This document shows, in pieces, positions 26,039 to 34,691 of a DNA stretch of 64,000 nt. How positions within the stretch are numbered: position 1 is the first letter of the stretch; each line of letters starts with the position of its first letter. Source of the stretch: Halomonas sp. M4R1S46 (GTDB taxonomy: Bacteria > Pseudomonadota > Gammaproteobacteria > Pseudomonadales > Halomonadaceae). The notes beneath the pieces were generated by a model that did no database searches, had not been told where the DNA came from, and saw only the letters and a list, made by a program, of their open reading frames with translations. The translations under genes were made by a program, and so were the position numbers. The stretch is from contig NZ_CP107008.1 of assembly GCF_025725685.1 (NCBI RefSeq), positions 3,472,001 to 3,536,000 on the forward strand, written 5' to 3'.

Positions 26039-26388
26039 CGGTCATCACCGTCTTGTTGCTTGTCGTGGTGTGACCCAACTTAGGCAGGCCCTCGCCTCGC
26101 CACTATTCGCTTCTTCGGCCAAGGCTATGCACTTTTTCGGCGTCGCGCAGGAACCCGCCGGCCAGGCCGGCCGAAGCGCCTAGACTTTAGTCGCGCCCCC
26201 AGTGAAAAGCCGCCCGTACCTTGGCCCAGGCCAATGGAGATGTGGCATAAAGGTGCTATAATCCGACAACAAAGTTCGCAATACGCACAACATACCGACA
26301 TGCGAACAACAAGGCCTCTGACGACGGGTTCCGACGACCCCACAAGAAGCCGTGAGCAGCGGCCGGCCCCGAGAGGCGAGGAGACCGA
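26039..26388. promoter_or_regulatory. Divergent antA/regulator promoter region
   Basis: This 350-base space separates antA from its divergent regulator. It has a perfect TATAAT at 26257-26262 on the plus strand as a -10 for the regulator, a perfect palindrome TTGGCC-CA-GGCCAA at 26221-26234 just upstream of where the -35 would be, and an inverted repeat GTTCGCA/TGCGAAC at 26274-26280 and 26301-26307 inside the leader. No gene is seen. Which elements bind the activator cannot be told from sequence alone. Confidence 0.5.
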
Positions 26389-27390
26389 ATGACACTCGCG
26401 CCCCACGCATCGCCCCGGCGCAGGATCGCCACCCTGATCCACGAGCCCGCCGACGCCTGTCGCTGGATGCGCGGCATCAATGGCCCCCACCGGCTCGAGG
26501 TACCCCGGCCCCGCGACCTGGCCTTCCGCCACGAGGGCACGGCGCTCGGCAACGTGGCCATCGGCATCATCGAGTACGCGACCCGGGTCACCATCAAGGT
26601 CGACGACCTGGCCCAGAGCTACAGCATCAGCCTGCCGCTGTCCGGCGAGCAGCACATCGAGTATGCGCGCCAGGAATTCGCCTCGGACACCCGAGTGGGA
26701 GCCATCATCTCGCCCCACCAGCCGCTGCACCTGAACATCGGCGAGGACTGCCGCAAGCAGCTGGTACGGCTGTCCCGCGAGGCCGTGCATCACCGTCTCG
26801 GCCAGTTGCTCGGGCGGAAGGTGACGGCGCCGGTGATCTTCGACCCGCGGATGCCCCTCGAGGGCCATCTCGGCGACTGGTGGAAAATGGTCGCCCACCT
26901 GCAGGAGCTGCTCGGCGCCGAGGGCTCGCTGTGCGACCTTCCCGAGGTGTGGGGCAACTTCGAGAACAGCCTGATCACCAGCCTGCTCTATGCTCAGCCC
27001 CACAACTATTCGGGAGAGCTGCTCGGCCGCCAGCAGGAGCGTCCGGGCTACCTCGACCAGCTCGACGCGATGATGCGCGAGTCCCTCGACCAGCCGCTCA
27101 CGCTGGAAGATCTCGAGAAGCTCTCCGGCGTCTCCCGGGAGCGCCTCTACCAGGACTTCCATGCCCACTTCGGCGCCGCGCCCATCGCCCACTTCCGCAA
27201 CCTGCGCTTCGACTGGGTGAAACGCCGCCTCGAGCACGCCGGCCCGCGGGAGAGCGTCTCCAGCATCGCCATGGACTGCGGCTTCCTGCAGCTCGGCCGC
27301 TTCTCCAGGGACTACCAGAAGCGCTTCGGCGAGCGGCCCTCCCAGGCCATCGGCCGGTTCGCCGGACAGGGCGAGATCGTTCGGCACTGA
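26389..27390 (+). CDS. antR: AraC/XylS family activator of the ant-cat operon
   Basis: A 333-residue regulator. The N-terminal two-thirds is the AraC-binding-like ligand domain (IEYATRVTIKVDDLAQSY), and residues about 225-325 are the double helix-turn-helix domain (LTLEDLEKLSGVSRERLYQDF and SVSSIAMDCGFLQLGRFSRDY). It diverges from antA, the usual position of AntR/BenR, which activate the dioxygenase operon with the aromatic acid as inducer. GAGGAGA precedes the ATG. Confidence 0.85.
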   Translation: MTLAPHASPRRRIATLIHEPADACRWMRGINGPHRLEVPRPRDLAFRHEGTALGNVAIGIIEYATRVTIKVDDLAQSYSISLPLSGEQHIEYARQEFASDTRVGAIISPHQPLHLNIGEDCRKQLVRLSREAVHHRLGQLLGRKVTAPVIFDPRMPLEGHLGDWWKMVAHLQELLGAEGSLCDLPEVWGNFENSLITSLLYAQPHNYSGELLGRQQERPGYLDQLDAMMRESLDQPLTLEDLEKLSGVSRERLYQDFHAHFGAAPIAHFRNLRFDWVKRRLEHAGPRESVSSIAMDCGFLQLGRFSRDYQKRFGERPSQAIGRFAGQGEIVRH

Positions 27391-27477
27391 CCGCGGCCTC
27401 CGGTTCCGATTCCGGCTAGTCGTCACTGCTCCAGGCGATACACTGGAAGGCAGACACCCACGCCGAGGAGCGCCGCC

Positions 27478-28875
27478 ATGCTGGACCCCGCCCAGTGCCG
27501 CCAGGCCCGCCTGGCCCGGGATGCCCGCTTCGACGGCCGTTTCTTCGTCGGGGTGACCACCACCGGCATCTACTGCCGACCGGTCTGCCCGGCGACGCCC
27601 CCCCGTGAGCGCAATGTGCGCTACTTCGACAGCGCCCTGGCCGCGGCGGAGGCCGGCTTTCGCCCCTGCCTGCGCTGCCGCCCGGACAGCGCCCCGGACT
27701 CGCCGGCCTGGCGCGGCACCCACACGACGCTGGAACGTGCCCTGCGGCTGATCGACGAGGGCGCCCTGCAGGAGGGAACGCTGACGGCACTCTGCGACCG
27801 CCTGGGCATCGGCGAGCGCTACCTGCGCCGGCTCTTCCAGCAGCGCATCGGCGTCTCGCCCAAGGCCTATGCCCAGCATCGCCAGTGCCTGTTCGCCAAG
27901 CAGCTGCTCCACCAGACCACCCTGCCGGTCACCGACATCGCCTATGCCAGCGGCTTCCATAGCCTGCGCCGCTTCAACGACGCCTTTCGCACCCGCATCG
28001 GCCTGGCGCCCCGCGACCTGCGCCGTCGCACCGGCGAACCCGCCGAGGGCCTGACGCTCCAGCTGGCCTATCGCCCGCCCTACGCCTGGGAGCCGCTGCG
28101 CGACTTCCATGCCAGCCGCGCCATCGAGGGCCTGGAGTGGGTCGGCGAGCGGCACTACGGCCGCTGCATCCGCTGGGGCGAGGCGCTGGGCCAGTACACC
28201 GCCGAGCACCTCCCCGACCGCCATGCTTTCCGGGTCCGCCTCGAGCTCGACGACTTGCATGCCCTGGCCCCGGTGGTGCGGCGCATCCGACGGGTGCTCG
28301 ACCTGGACGCCGACACCGTCACCATCGAGGCCCACCTGAGCCATGCCCTGCCCGGCCTCGCGCTGACCGAGGGACTGCGCCTGCCCGGCGTCTGGTCACC
28401 GTTCGAGGCCGGCGTGCGGGCCATCCTCGGCCAGCAGGTCGCGATCGGCGCCGCCCGCCGGCTGGTCACCCGCCTGGTGGCGGCACTCGGCGAGCCCGCG
28501 GGGGAGGATCGTTGCCACTTCCCCACGCCCGCCACCGTCGCCGGCAGCGACCTGGCCTTTCTCGCCATGCCGAACACACGCCGCGAGACCCTGCGCCGCT
28601 TCGCAAGCTGGTACGCTGACGGCGACGCGAGCGACGACCCGGCCGCCTGGACGACGCTCAAGGGCATTGGGCCCTGGACGGCGAACTACGCGGCCCTGCG
28701 TGGCACCGGCCACCCCGATATCTGGCTGGCCGGCGATGCCGGCGTGCGCCGGGCACTGCCCCGGCTCGACGGCGCCGACCCGGCGAGTGCCTCGCCCTGG
28801 CGCAGCTACCTGACCCTGCAGCTCTGGTCTCAAGAACTCCAACCGCAAGCACCAAGGAGCCAAGCCGATGACTGA
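27478..28875 (+). CDS. alkA: Ada-like regulator fused to 3-methyladenine DNA glycosylase II (AlkA)
   Basis: A 465-residue fusion. Residues 1-75 form an Ada zinc domain with Cys33, Cys37, Cys64 and Cys67 (YCRPVCPATPP and CLRC), which in Ada accept methyl groups from phosphotriesters. Residues about 80-180 are an AraC-type helix-turn-helix. Residues about 185-460 are AlkA, with the HhH motif LKGIGPWTANYAALR and the catalytic Asp in LAGDAGVRRAL. It thus senses and repairs alkylation. It overlaps ogt by eight bases. Confidence 0.93.
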   Translation: MLDPAQCRQARLARDARFDGRFFVGVTTTGIYCRPVCPATPPRERNVRYFDSALAAAEAGFRPCLRCRPDSAPDSPAWRGTHTTLERALRLIDEGALQEGTLTALCDRLGIGERYLRRLFQQRIGVSPKAYAQHRQCLFAKQLLHQTTLPVTDIAYASGFHSLRRFNDAFRTRIGLAPRDLRRRTGEPAEGLTLQLAYRPPYAWEPLRDFHASRAIEGLEWVGERHYGRCIRWGEALGQYTAEHLPDRHAFRVRLELDDLHALAPVVRRIRRVLDLDADTVTIEAHLSHALPGLALTEGLRLPGVWSPFEAGVRAILGQQVAIGAARRLVTRLVAALGEPAGEDRCHFPTPATVAGSDLAFLAMPNTRRETLRRFASWYADGDASDDPAAWTTLKGIGPWTANYAALRGTGHPDIWLAGDAGVRRALPRLDGADPASASPWRSYLTLQLWSQELQPQAPRSQADD

Positions 28876-29359
28876 CAACGCCCTGGACTACTACCAGCCG
28901 CCGGAGACCGACGCCCTTGGCCTGATCCGCCTGCGAGCCACGACCGCCGGCCTCACCGAGGTCGCCTTCGTCATGGAAGCCGACGCGCCGGCCCGTCCCA
29001 ACGCACTCACCGAGCGCGCCCGCGCCCAGCTCGCCGAATACTTCGCCGGCACGCGCCAGGCCTTCGACCTGCCGCTGACGCCCGAGGGCACCGACTTCCA
29101 GTGCCGCGTCTGGCAGGCGCTCGAAACCATCCCCTTCGGCGAGACCCGCTGCTACGCCGAGATCGCCGAACAGCTGCGTTGCAAGGGCGGCCAGCGTGCG
29201 GTGGGCGCGGCCAACGGCAAGAACCCGCTGGCCATCGTGGTGCCCTGCCACCGGGTGATCGGCAGCGACGGCCGCCTCACCGGCTATGCCGGCGGCATCG
29301 GCCGCAAGCAGTGGCTGCTGGCCCACGAGGCCGGCGAGGTGCCCTTCGCGCTGGGCTGA
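28868..29359 (+). CDS. ogt: Methylated-DNA-[protein]-cysteine S-methyltransferase
   Basis: A 163-residue suicide repair protein that takes the methyl group from O6-methylguanine onto Cys127 in the motif VVPCHRVIGSDG. The DNA-binding helix is RAVGAANGKNPL. Its start lies inside the end of the AlkA fusion gene (8-base overlap), with an AAGGAG ribosome site there, so both are expressed together in the adaptive response. Confidence 0.95.
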   Translation: MTDNALDYYQPPETDALGLIRLRATTAGLTEVAFVMEADAPARPNALTERARAQLAEYFAGTRQAFDLPLTPEGTDFQCRVWQALETIPFGETRCYAEIAEQLRCKGGQRAVGAANGKNPLAIVVPCHRVIGSDGRLTGYAGGIGRKQWLLAHEAGEVPFALG

Positions 29360-29388
29360 GCGGCCCGCGCCACCACAGGAAGCCGCCA

Positions 29389-29487
29389 ATGACGCAGTTC
29401 TGGCGAGATCCGGGGCTACAGACGTCCCGTGCAGGATGCATCTGCCTCAGTGCCCTGGCGCTTCCAGCCGCTCGCGATGATCGATGA
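29389..29487 (+). pseudogene. Possible truncated start of an AraC-type regulator
   Basis: A 32-residue frame with a good ribosome site (AGGA, eight bases before ATG) begins MTQFWRDPGL, which resembles the N-terminus of a class of AraC-type regulators, then becomes meaningless and stops. It runs into the 3' end of the opposing LysR gene, so a longer gene may have been cut when the LysR module came in. The identification rests on ten residues and is weak. Confidence 0.25.
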
Positions 29488-30388
29488 CCAGCTCGCCGAG
29501 GAAGTCGGCCAGCGCCCGGACGCGCGGCGCGCGCGACAGGTCGGTCTGGATGACCAGATAGATGTCCTGCTCGACGCCGAGGTCCGCATCGAGGCAGACC
29601 AGGCCGGTATCACGCGCAATCAGGTGCGGGAGCACTGCCAGCCCGAGCCCCGCCGAGGCCGCCACGACCTGGGTGTGGAGCGATGTCGTGGTGAGCGCGG
29701 GAACTCGTCCCTGGAGGATACGTGCCACCCACTGGGCGGCGGGCAGGTGGGCTTGCCGCTCATTCCAGGTGATAAAGGCATCGTCGTCGAAACCGTCCGC
29801 TTCAGATTCGGCCCCGCGCCGCGCCAGGTAGTCGGCGCTGGCATAGAGCCCATAGCCCAGGGTGCCCAGCCGCCTGAACGACACGTTGCCCCGCTCGGGC
29901 TTGACCATGCGGATGGCCAGATCGGCGTCCCGGCGATGCAGGTTGGCGGTCGAGATATCCGTGACGAGATCGATCGCAAGGCCGGGATAGCGCTCCCGGA
30001 ACGTCTGCAGGGCCGGCAGGATCAGGCGGGTCGCCAGGTTCTCGGCGGTGGCCAATCCGACCCGCCCCCTCATCGAACTCCCGTCTTCAACGCCCGAGGC
30101 GAAGGCATTACCAGCGGCCTCGAGGGCCTCGGCCCTGGGGACGAGAGCTTCCCCTTCCGCGGTGAGCCGATAGCCCGACTGCTGGCGGACGAAGAGCGGC
30201 ACCTTCATGGTCGTTTCCAGGCGCTCGATGCGTCGCGCCAGGGTCGCCACGCCCACACCGAGCGTCGACGCCGCGCCGCTCAAGGTGCCGAGACGCGCCA
30301 CGGCGAGAAAGGCGCGGGCATCGTTCCAGTTGACCCGGCTCGAGGCGGGCTTTTCATTCCTGGAAATCCCCTTTCCGGAGTCGTGCAT
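29447..30388 (-). CDS. LysR family transcriptional regulator
   Basis: A 313-residue LysR regulator with the N-terminal helix-turn-helix (NWNDARAFLAVARLGTLSGA, then VATLARRIERLE) and the periplasmic-binding-like effector domain (RVGLATAENLATRLILPAL, then AASAGLGLAVLPHLIA). The ATG at 30388 has GGGAGG just upstream. It diverges from the aldo/keto reductase gene, with 73 bases between, and probably controls it. Confidence 0.88.
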   Translation of the reverse strand: MHDSGKGISRNEKPASSRVNWNDARAFLAVARLGTLSGAASTLGVGVATLARRIERLETTMKVPLFVRQQSGYRLTAEGEALVPRAEALEAAGNAFASGVEDGSSMRGRVGLATAENLATRLILPALQTFRERYPGLAIDLVTDISTANLHRRDADLAIRMVKPERGNVSFRRLGTLGYGLYASADYLARRGAESEADGFDDDAFITWNERQAHLPAAQWVARILQGRVPALTTTSLHTQVVAASAGLGLAVLPHLIARDTGLVCLDADLGVEQDIYLVIQTDLSRAPRVRALADFLGELVIDHRERLEAPGH

Positions 30389-30461
30389 TTTTCCTCCCTT
30401 GGCTCTGTGCAATTCTGCCTGCCGACACTTTCCGCAACTCACCAGGCCAGGAGGATGAAGA

Positions 30462-31445
30462 GTGCAGAGGCGCATACTCGGAAAAGACTTGTCGGTCTCG
30501 GCCATCGGCCTGGGCTGCATGGGCATGAGCGAATTCTACGGCCCGCGCGACGACAGGGAATCCCGGCGTGTATTGGCCAGGGCGGTCGATCTCGGGGTGG
30601 ATTTCTTCGACACCGCCGACATGTATGGCTCACACCATAATGAAGCCCTGATCGGTGATTTCCTGTCGAATACCTCGTCCAGAGTGAAGATCGCGACCAA
30701 GTTCGGCATCGTGCGAAATCCCGGAGAGTACCGGCGCAGCCTGGACAACAGTGCGACCTATGCCCGCGAGGCCTGTGAGGCCTCACTGCGTCGGCTCGGA
30801 GTAGAGCAGATCGATCTCTACTATGTCCATCGCCTCGACCCCGAGCGGCCGATCGAGGAGACCATCGACGGGCTGGCGCGACTCGTCGACGCCGGGAAGA
30901 TCGCCCGCCTCGGCCTGTGCGAGGTCAGCGCCGAGACGCTGCGGCGGGCCCACGCCGTGCATCCGATCACCGCCGTCCAGACCGAATACTCGCTATGGAC
31001 GCGAGAGGTGGAAGACGAGGTGCTGCCCACCTGCCGAGAGCTCGGCATCGGCTTCGTACCCTACTCACCCCTGGGCCGCGGTTTCCTGACCGGGCGCTTC
31101 CAGGACAAGGCGGCGTTCGGCGATGGCGATTTTCGACCCCACCTGCCCCGTTTCACGGACGAGGCGATGGCGGCCAACCGTCGGATCGCCGAGGCGATCG
31201 CGGACATGGCGGCGCAGAAAGACTGCACCTCGGCCCAGCTGTCCCTGGCCTGGCTGCTCTCCAAGGGACCCGATATCGTGCCGATTCCAGGCACCAAGCA
31301 ACAGCGCTATCTCGAGGAGAATGCCGCGGCGGCCAGCATCCCCCTGACAGCGGAGGAGCGACAGCGGCTGGAAGCGATCACCGCCCGTCTTCCGGTGACC
31401 GGCGAGCGCTATACCGCGGAAGGCATGAAGGGAGTGAACGCATGA
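30462..31445 (+). CDS. Aldo/keto reductase
   Basis: A 327-residue NADPH-dependent reductase of the TIM-barrel AKR family (AKR13-like). The catalytic residues are visible as Asp and Tyr in DFFDTADMYGS, the Lys in KIATKFG and the His in YYVHRLDP. The start is GTG at 30462, seven bases after GGAGG. Its TGA overlaps the next ATG (ATGA), so it is coupled to the AhpD-like gene. The natural aldehyde or ketone is unknown. Confidence 0.92.
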   Translation: MQRRILGKDLSVSAIGLGCMGMSEFYGPRDDRESRRVLARAVDLGVDFFDTADMYGSHHNEALIGDFLSNTSSRVKIATKFGIVRNPGEYRRSLDNSATYAREACEASLRRLGVEQIDLYYVHRLDPERPIEETIDGLARLVDAGKIARLGLCEVSAETLRRAHAVHPITAVQTEYSLWTREVEDEVLPTCRELGIGFVPYSPLGRGFLTGRFQDKAAFGDGDFRPHLPRFTDEAMAANRRIAEAIADMAAQKDCTSAQLSLAWLLSKGPDIVPIPGTKQQRYLEENAAAASIPLTAEERQRLEAITARLPVTGERYTAEGMKGVNA

Positions 31446-31834
31446 GCGATGCTCATTCCCGTCGCCGCGACGACGCCCTGGCCCTGCTGGCGCGCCTGGA
31501 GCCGAGCGCCCCGGCCAGGGTCGCGCGCAACCTGGACGACTTTGATCCCGACGCCACCGAGATCCTGCTGGGCTTCGCCTTCGCCGATGTCGTCTCCCGC
31601 GACAACCTCGACCTCAAGACTCGCGAGATGCTGACGGTGGCGATGCTCGGCGCCATGGGCACCGCGCCGGGCCAGCTGGAATTCCATATGCGCGCGGCGC
31701 TGCACACCGGGGTGACCCGCGATGAGCTGGTCGAGATCGTCATGCAGGTGGCGGTGTATGCCGGCATTCCCGCGGCGATGAACGCGATGACCGCCGCCAA
31801 GGCGGCCTTCGTGGCACAGGACGCGAAGCGCTGA
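31442..31834 (+). CDS. Carboxymuconolactone decarboxylase (AhpD-like) family protein
   Basis: A 130-residue all-helical protein with the CMD family stretch DLKTREMLTVAMLGAMG, FHMRAALHTGVTRDELVEIVMQVAVYAGIPAAMNA. The CxxC pair of AhpD peroxidases is absent, so it is closer to the decarboxylase branch or to proteins of unknown reaction. It is coupled to the aldo/keto reductase by ATGA. Because it lacks a link with the cat cluster, I do not assign a role in the beta-ketoadipate pathway. Confidence 0.85.
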   Translation: MSDAHSRRRDDALALLARLEPSAPARVARNLDDFDPDATEILLGFAFADVVSRDNLDLKTREMLTVAMLGAMGTAPGQLEFHMRAALHTGVTRDELVEIVMQVAVYAGIPAAMNAMTAAKAAFVAQDAKR

Positions 31835-31856
31835 CGGCGAGGGGGTCGTTTCGCGC

Positions 31857-32345
31857 CTACAGCGGTAGGTGCAGGATGGCGCCGCGCAGGGCCGTCTCGT
31901 CGGCCCACAGCTGGCCCAGGGTCAGCGGCAGCGAGAAACGGCGCCGGCCTGCGCCGCCGGGGTTGAACCACAGCCGGCCGTCGCGCCATTCGTTGCGCGC
32001 CTTGTGGGAGTGGCCGTGGAGCACGGCGTCGCAGGGCGTGGCGGGATCGAAGGCGGCAATATCGTGCACCAGGTGCAGCCGCCAGCCGTTGACCACCAGC
32101 TCCCGGTGCCAGGGCAGCCGCTCGGCCCAGGGCGCGGTGTCGACGTTGCCGCGCACGGCGAAGAGCGGCGCCAGCTCGGCGAGCCGCGCGAGGATCGCCT
32201 CGTCTTGCGCCCGGCCGCCCACGTCGCCGAGATGCACGATCAGCCCGCAGCCCTCGAGCAGCGCCAGTGCCTCGTCGCGCAGGGTGCCGTGGGTGTCGGC
32301 GATCACGCCGATCGGGGCGTCGAGCTCGAAACGCTCGGTATCCAT
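31857..32345 (-). CDS. YfcE/MJ0936-type metallophosphoesterase
   Basis: A 162-residue calcineurin-like phosphodiesterase. The metal ligands are seen in GVIADTHGTL (Asp and His), VHLGDVGG, VRGNVD, HD and the closing HGHSHKA, with FNPGGAGRRR after it. Such proteins cut phosphodiesters such as bis-pNPP or cyclic nucleotides; the true substrate is unknown. I chose the ATG at 32345 because GGAG lies eight bases before it. It converges with the AhpD-like gene. Confidence 0.87.
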   Translation of the reverse strand: MDTERFELDAPIGVIADTHGTLRDEALALLEGCGLIVHLGDVGGRAQDEAILARLAELAPLFAVRGNVDTAPWAERLPWHRELVVNGWRLHLVHDIAAFDPATPCDAVLHGHSHKARNEWRDGRLWFNPGGAGRRRFSLPLTLGQLWADETALRGAILHLPL

Positions 32346-32418
32346 GCGGCAGGCTCCCGTCTTGCGATTCATCCCATGGTGACGCCGATGGGCCGGGCAG
32401 GCCAGCACGGCGGCGCGC

Positions 32419-33009
32419 TCAGGGGCGCGTCCAGTCCGCCTCGCCCTCGCGGTTCAATGGCCGGCTATCCAGCCCCAGCAGGGGCGCCAGCGCCGCCCAG
32501 GCGTCGTCCACGGCATCCGGCCCGAACAGGTAAGCGTTGACGATCATGCCGTCCAGCGTCACCTGGACGAGACGCGCCAGCCCCGGCGCCGCCTCACCCC
32601 GCAGCTCGGCGAGGATGTCCTCGACCAGCTCCTTCACCCCGGCCTTGTGCCGCCGCGAGAGCGCCAGCAGGGAGGCCGGTTCCCGGGCGTATTCCTCGGT
32701 CGCCTTGAGGAACATGCAGCCGTGGAAGTGTTCGGAGGCGAACCAGCGGGCATGCCAGTCGAAGACGGCACGCAGCCGTGCCTCCGCCGTGCCCGCCGAC
32801 TCGACCGCCTCGGTGAGGGAGGCCATGAAGCGTTCGTGACGCTGGGCCAGCACCGCCTCCACCAGCGCCTCCTTGCCGGCGAAGTGGTGATAGAGCGTCA
32901 TCTTCGAGACCCCGGCCTCGTCGCGGATCCGGTCCACACCGACCGCGTGATAGCCGTACTCCCCGAACAGCCGGGTCGCCGTCGCCAGGATGTCATCGCG
33001 CTTGGCCAT
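32419..33009 (-). CDS. TetR/AcrR family repressor
   Basis: A 196-residue repressor with the TetR helix-turn-helix at the N-terminus (ILATATRLFGEYGYHAVGVDRI, then GVSKMTLYHHFAGKEALVEAVL). The C-terminal domain is helical. It diverges from the HPP-family gene with 95 bases between, in which a strong palindrome overlaps the likely -10. It therefore probably represses the HPP gene and itself. Confidence 0.9.
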   Translation of the reverse strand: MAKRDDILATATRLFGEYGYHAVGVDRIRDEAGVSKMTLYHHFAGKEALVEAVLAQRHERFMASLTEAVESAGTAEARLRAVFDWHARWFASEHFHGCMFLKATEEYAREPASLLALSRRHKAGVKELVEDILAELRGEAAPGLARLVQVTLDGMIVNAYLFGPDAVDDAWAALAPLLGLDSRPLNREGEADWTRP

Positions 33010-33036
33010 GAACGAACCTCCTCGTCATCGGATGAC

Positions 33037-33082
33037 TTGCTTCAATGAGCTCATGCTACTACTGTACAGACCTGTCTGTACA
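33037..33082 (+). promoter_or_regulatory. HPP-gene promoter with TetR operator
   Basis: TTGCTT at 33037-33042 and TACTGT at 33060-33065 are 17 bases apart and fit a sigma-70 promoter reading to the HPP gene. The perfect 8+8 palindrome TGTACAGACCTGTCTGTACA at 33063-33082 overlaps the -10. Its form is like known TetR-family operators. A bound repressor would block the promoter. Confidence 0.65.
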
Positions 33083-33104
33083 TAACCCCGACGAGGCGAT
33101 TCCC

Positions 33105-33608
33105 ATGCTCCACAAGATGAAGGGCGGCGGCACCCTGCCGGCGCGCCCCGATACCCTCCAGATCCTCACCGGCCTGATCGGCGGCATCAGCGGCATCGGC
33201 CTGGTGGCCTGGCTGACCCGGCTCACCGAGGTGCCGCTGCTGATGGCGCCCTTCGGCGCCACCTGCGTGCTGCTGTTTGCCGCCCCGGGCGCGCCGCTGG
33301 CCCAGCCCCGCAACGTGGTCGGCGGCCACCTGGTCTCGGCACTGGTCGGCCTGGTCGTCATGCAAGTGCTGGGCGCCGGACCGCTGGCCATGGCGGTCGG
33401 CGTCGGCGTGGCCATCGCCGCCATGCAGGCGCTGCGGGTAGTGCACCCCCCGGCGGGCGCCAACCCGCTGGTGGTGATGATGTCCGGCGCCGTCGGCTAT
33501 GACTTCCTGCTGATGCCGGTGCTGGCGGGCTCGGCGAGCCTGGTGCTGGTGGCGCTGCTGATCAACAACCTGGGAACCGAGCGACGCTGGCCGACGTATT
33601 GGCTCTAA
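33105..33608 (+). CDS. HPP family membrane protein
   Basis: A 167-residue inner-membrane protein with about four hydrophobic helices and the family's name motif in RVVHPPAGANPLVVM. Related HPP proteins have been linked to nitrite transport, but the cargo here is unknown. The ATG at 33105 has GAGG eight bases upstream. It is controlled, very likely, by the divergent TetR repressor. Confidence 0.87.
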   Translation: MLHKMKGGGTLPARPDTLQILTGLIGGISGIGLVAWLTRLTEVPLLMAPFGATCVLLFAAPGAPLAQPRNVVGGHLVSALVGLVVMQVLGAGPLAMAVGVGVAIAAMQALRVVHPPAGANPLVVMMSGAVGYDFLLMPVLAGSASLVLVALLINNLGTERRWPTYWL

Positions 33609-33661
33609 TGGTTTCCCGGGCAGCGCCAGCGCCGCCCGCGTTGAGCGACCGGAGGGCCCCT

Positions 33662-34594
33662 CTAACGCGTCACGACCAGCAGACCGATCAGCAAGGCGAG
33701 ACCGCCCACGAGGAAATTGATCGTCAAAGGTTCGCCGAGCAGCAGCGCGCCGAACAGCACGCCGAACACGGGTGACAGGAACGAGAAGCTCCCCAGTTGC
33801 GAGGCGAAATAGCGCCTCAGCAACGCAAACCAGAGCAGTAGCGCGGCCAGGGAGATCACCAGCGTCTGGAAGGCCAGGCTGGCCACCACGGCACCGGTCG
33901 CCTGGAGGCGGCCGAGATCGCCAAGCAGCGCGGTCGCGGGCAGCAACAGGAGCCCGGCGATGGCGAGTTGGTAACACAGCGTCTGGACCGGTGGCGCTTC
34001 GGACAGGGAAGAGCGTCGTATCACCAGCGTGGTCGCGGCCCAGGAGAGGCCGGCCAGCAACCCCAGGATATCGCCCCGCAGGATGTCAGCGGCATTCTCG
34101 ATATCGGTGGCAGGCGCCATGGCGAGCACCATCCCGCCGAAGGCCAGCCCGACGCCCGTCCACTGGCGCCTCGTCAATTGCTCCCCCGGCACCAGCAGAT
34201 GCAACCCCAGGGCCGCAAACACCGGGGCCGTGTAGAGGAACACCGACATATGCGATGCCAGCGTGTAGTTCAGCCCCCATGCCACGAACACGAATTCCGC
34301 GGTAAATCCCAGCCCCACCAGCATGCCTGGTCCCAGGTGGGCGCGAATATCGGCCAATCGAATGCCTTGCCGACATGCCAGCGCCACCACCAATAACGCC
34401 GCGAGAGACGATCGCAGCGCAATCTGTGCCAGCGGCGAGATATCCATCGCGACCATCTTGATGGCCACCTGCTGAAACCCCAGCGCCAGACAGAACAGCA
34501 CCATCAAGGCACTGGCCTGCATGTCCAGGTGCCGACGCGCCGTGGCGCATCCCCCCGGTGCCATAGCATTACTCAACGGCTTGGTAGGTTGCAT
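33662..34594 (-). CDS. EamA/DMT-family transporter
   Basis: A 310-residue inner-membrane protein with ten hydrophobic helices in two EamA repeats (the first begins ALMVLFCLALGFQQVAIK; the second GDILGLLAGLSWAATTLVIRR). Such proteins export metabolites or amino acids; the cargo is unknown. The ATG at 34594 has AAGGGGG upstream. It diverges from a LysR gene that probably controls it. Confidence 0.9.
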   Translation of the reverse strand: MQPTKPLSNAMAPGGCATARRHLDMQASALMVLFCLALGFQQVAIKMVAMDISPLAQIALRSSLAALLVVALACRQGIRLADIRAHLGPGMLVGLGFTAEFVFVAWGLNYTLASHMSVFLYTAPVFAALGLHLLVPGEQLTRRQWTGVGLAFGGMVLAMAPATDIENAADILRGDILGLLAGLSWAATTLVIRRSSLSEAPPVQTLCYQLAIAGLLLLPATALLGDLGRLQATGAVVASLAFQTLVISLAALLLWFALLRRYFASQLGSFSFLSPVFGVLFGALLLGEPLTINFLVGGLALLIGLLVVTR

Positions 34595-34602
34595 GTTGCC
34601 CC

Positions 34603-34624
34603 CTTGGCAGTGAATGGTGCCAAG
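34603..34624. promoter_or_regulatory. Inverted repeat, candidate LysR operator
   Basis: CTTGGCA, eight bases, TGCCAAG: a perfect dyad in the 97-base space between the EamA transporter and the divergent LysR gene. The size and the T-N11-A-like core fit LysR-type binding sites. It begins nine bases beyond the transporter start, so binding would affect that gene directly. Confidence 0.5.
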
Positions 34625-34691
34625 TTGAGCAGTTGTGGTCGCAGGCGCCAAACGATTAATCTGGGGGTCCAGGCTCAGGAAAAATCATCCC

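Noticed and set aside
26240..26262. Sigma-54 promoter (TGGCA ... TGCT) before the AraC-type gene
   Set aside because: The distance between the GG and GC elements is nine bases rather than ten; a TATAAT -10 explains the place better.
31442..31834. PcaC of the beta-ketoadipate pathway
   Set aside because: It belongs to the CMD family but is coupled to an aldo/keto reductase and far from cat genes; no pca genes are present.
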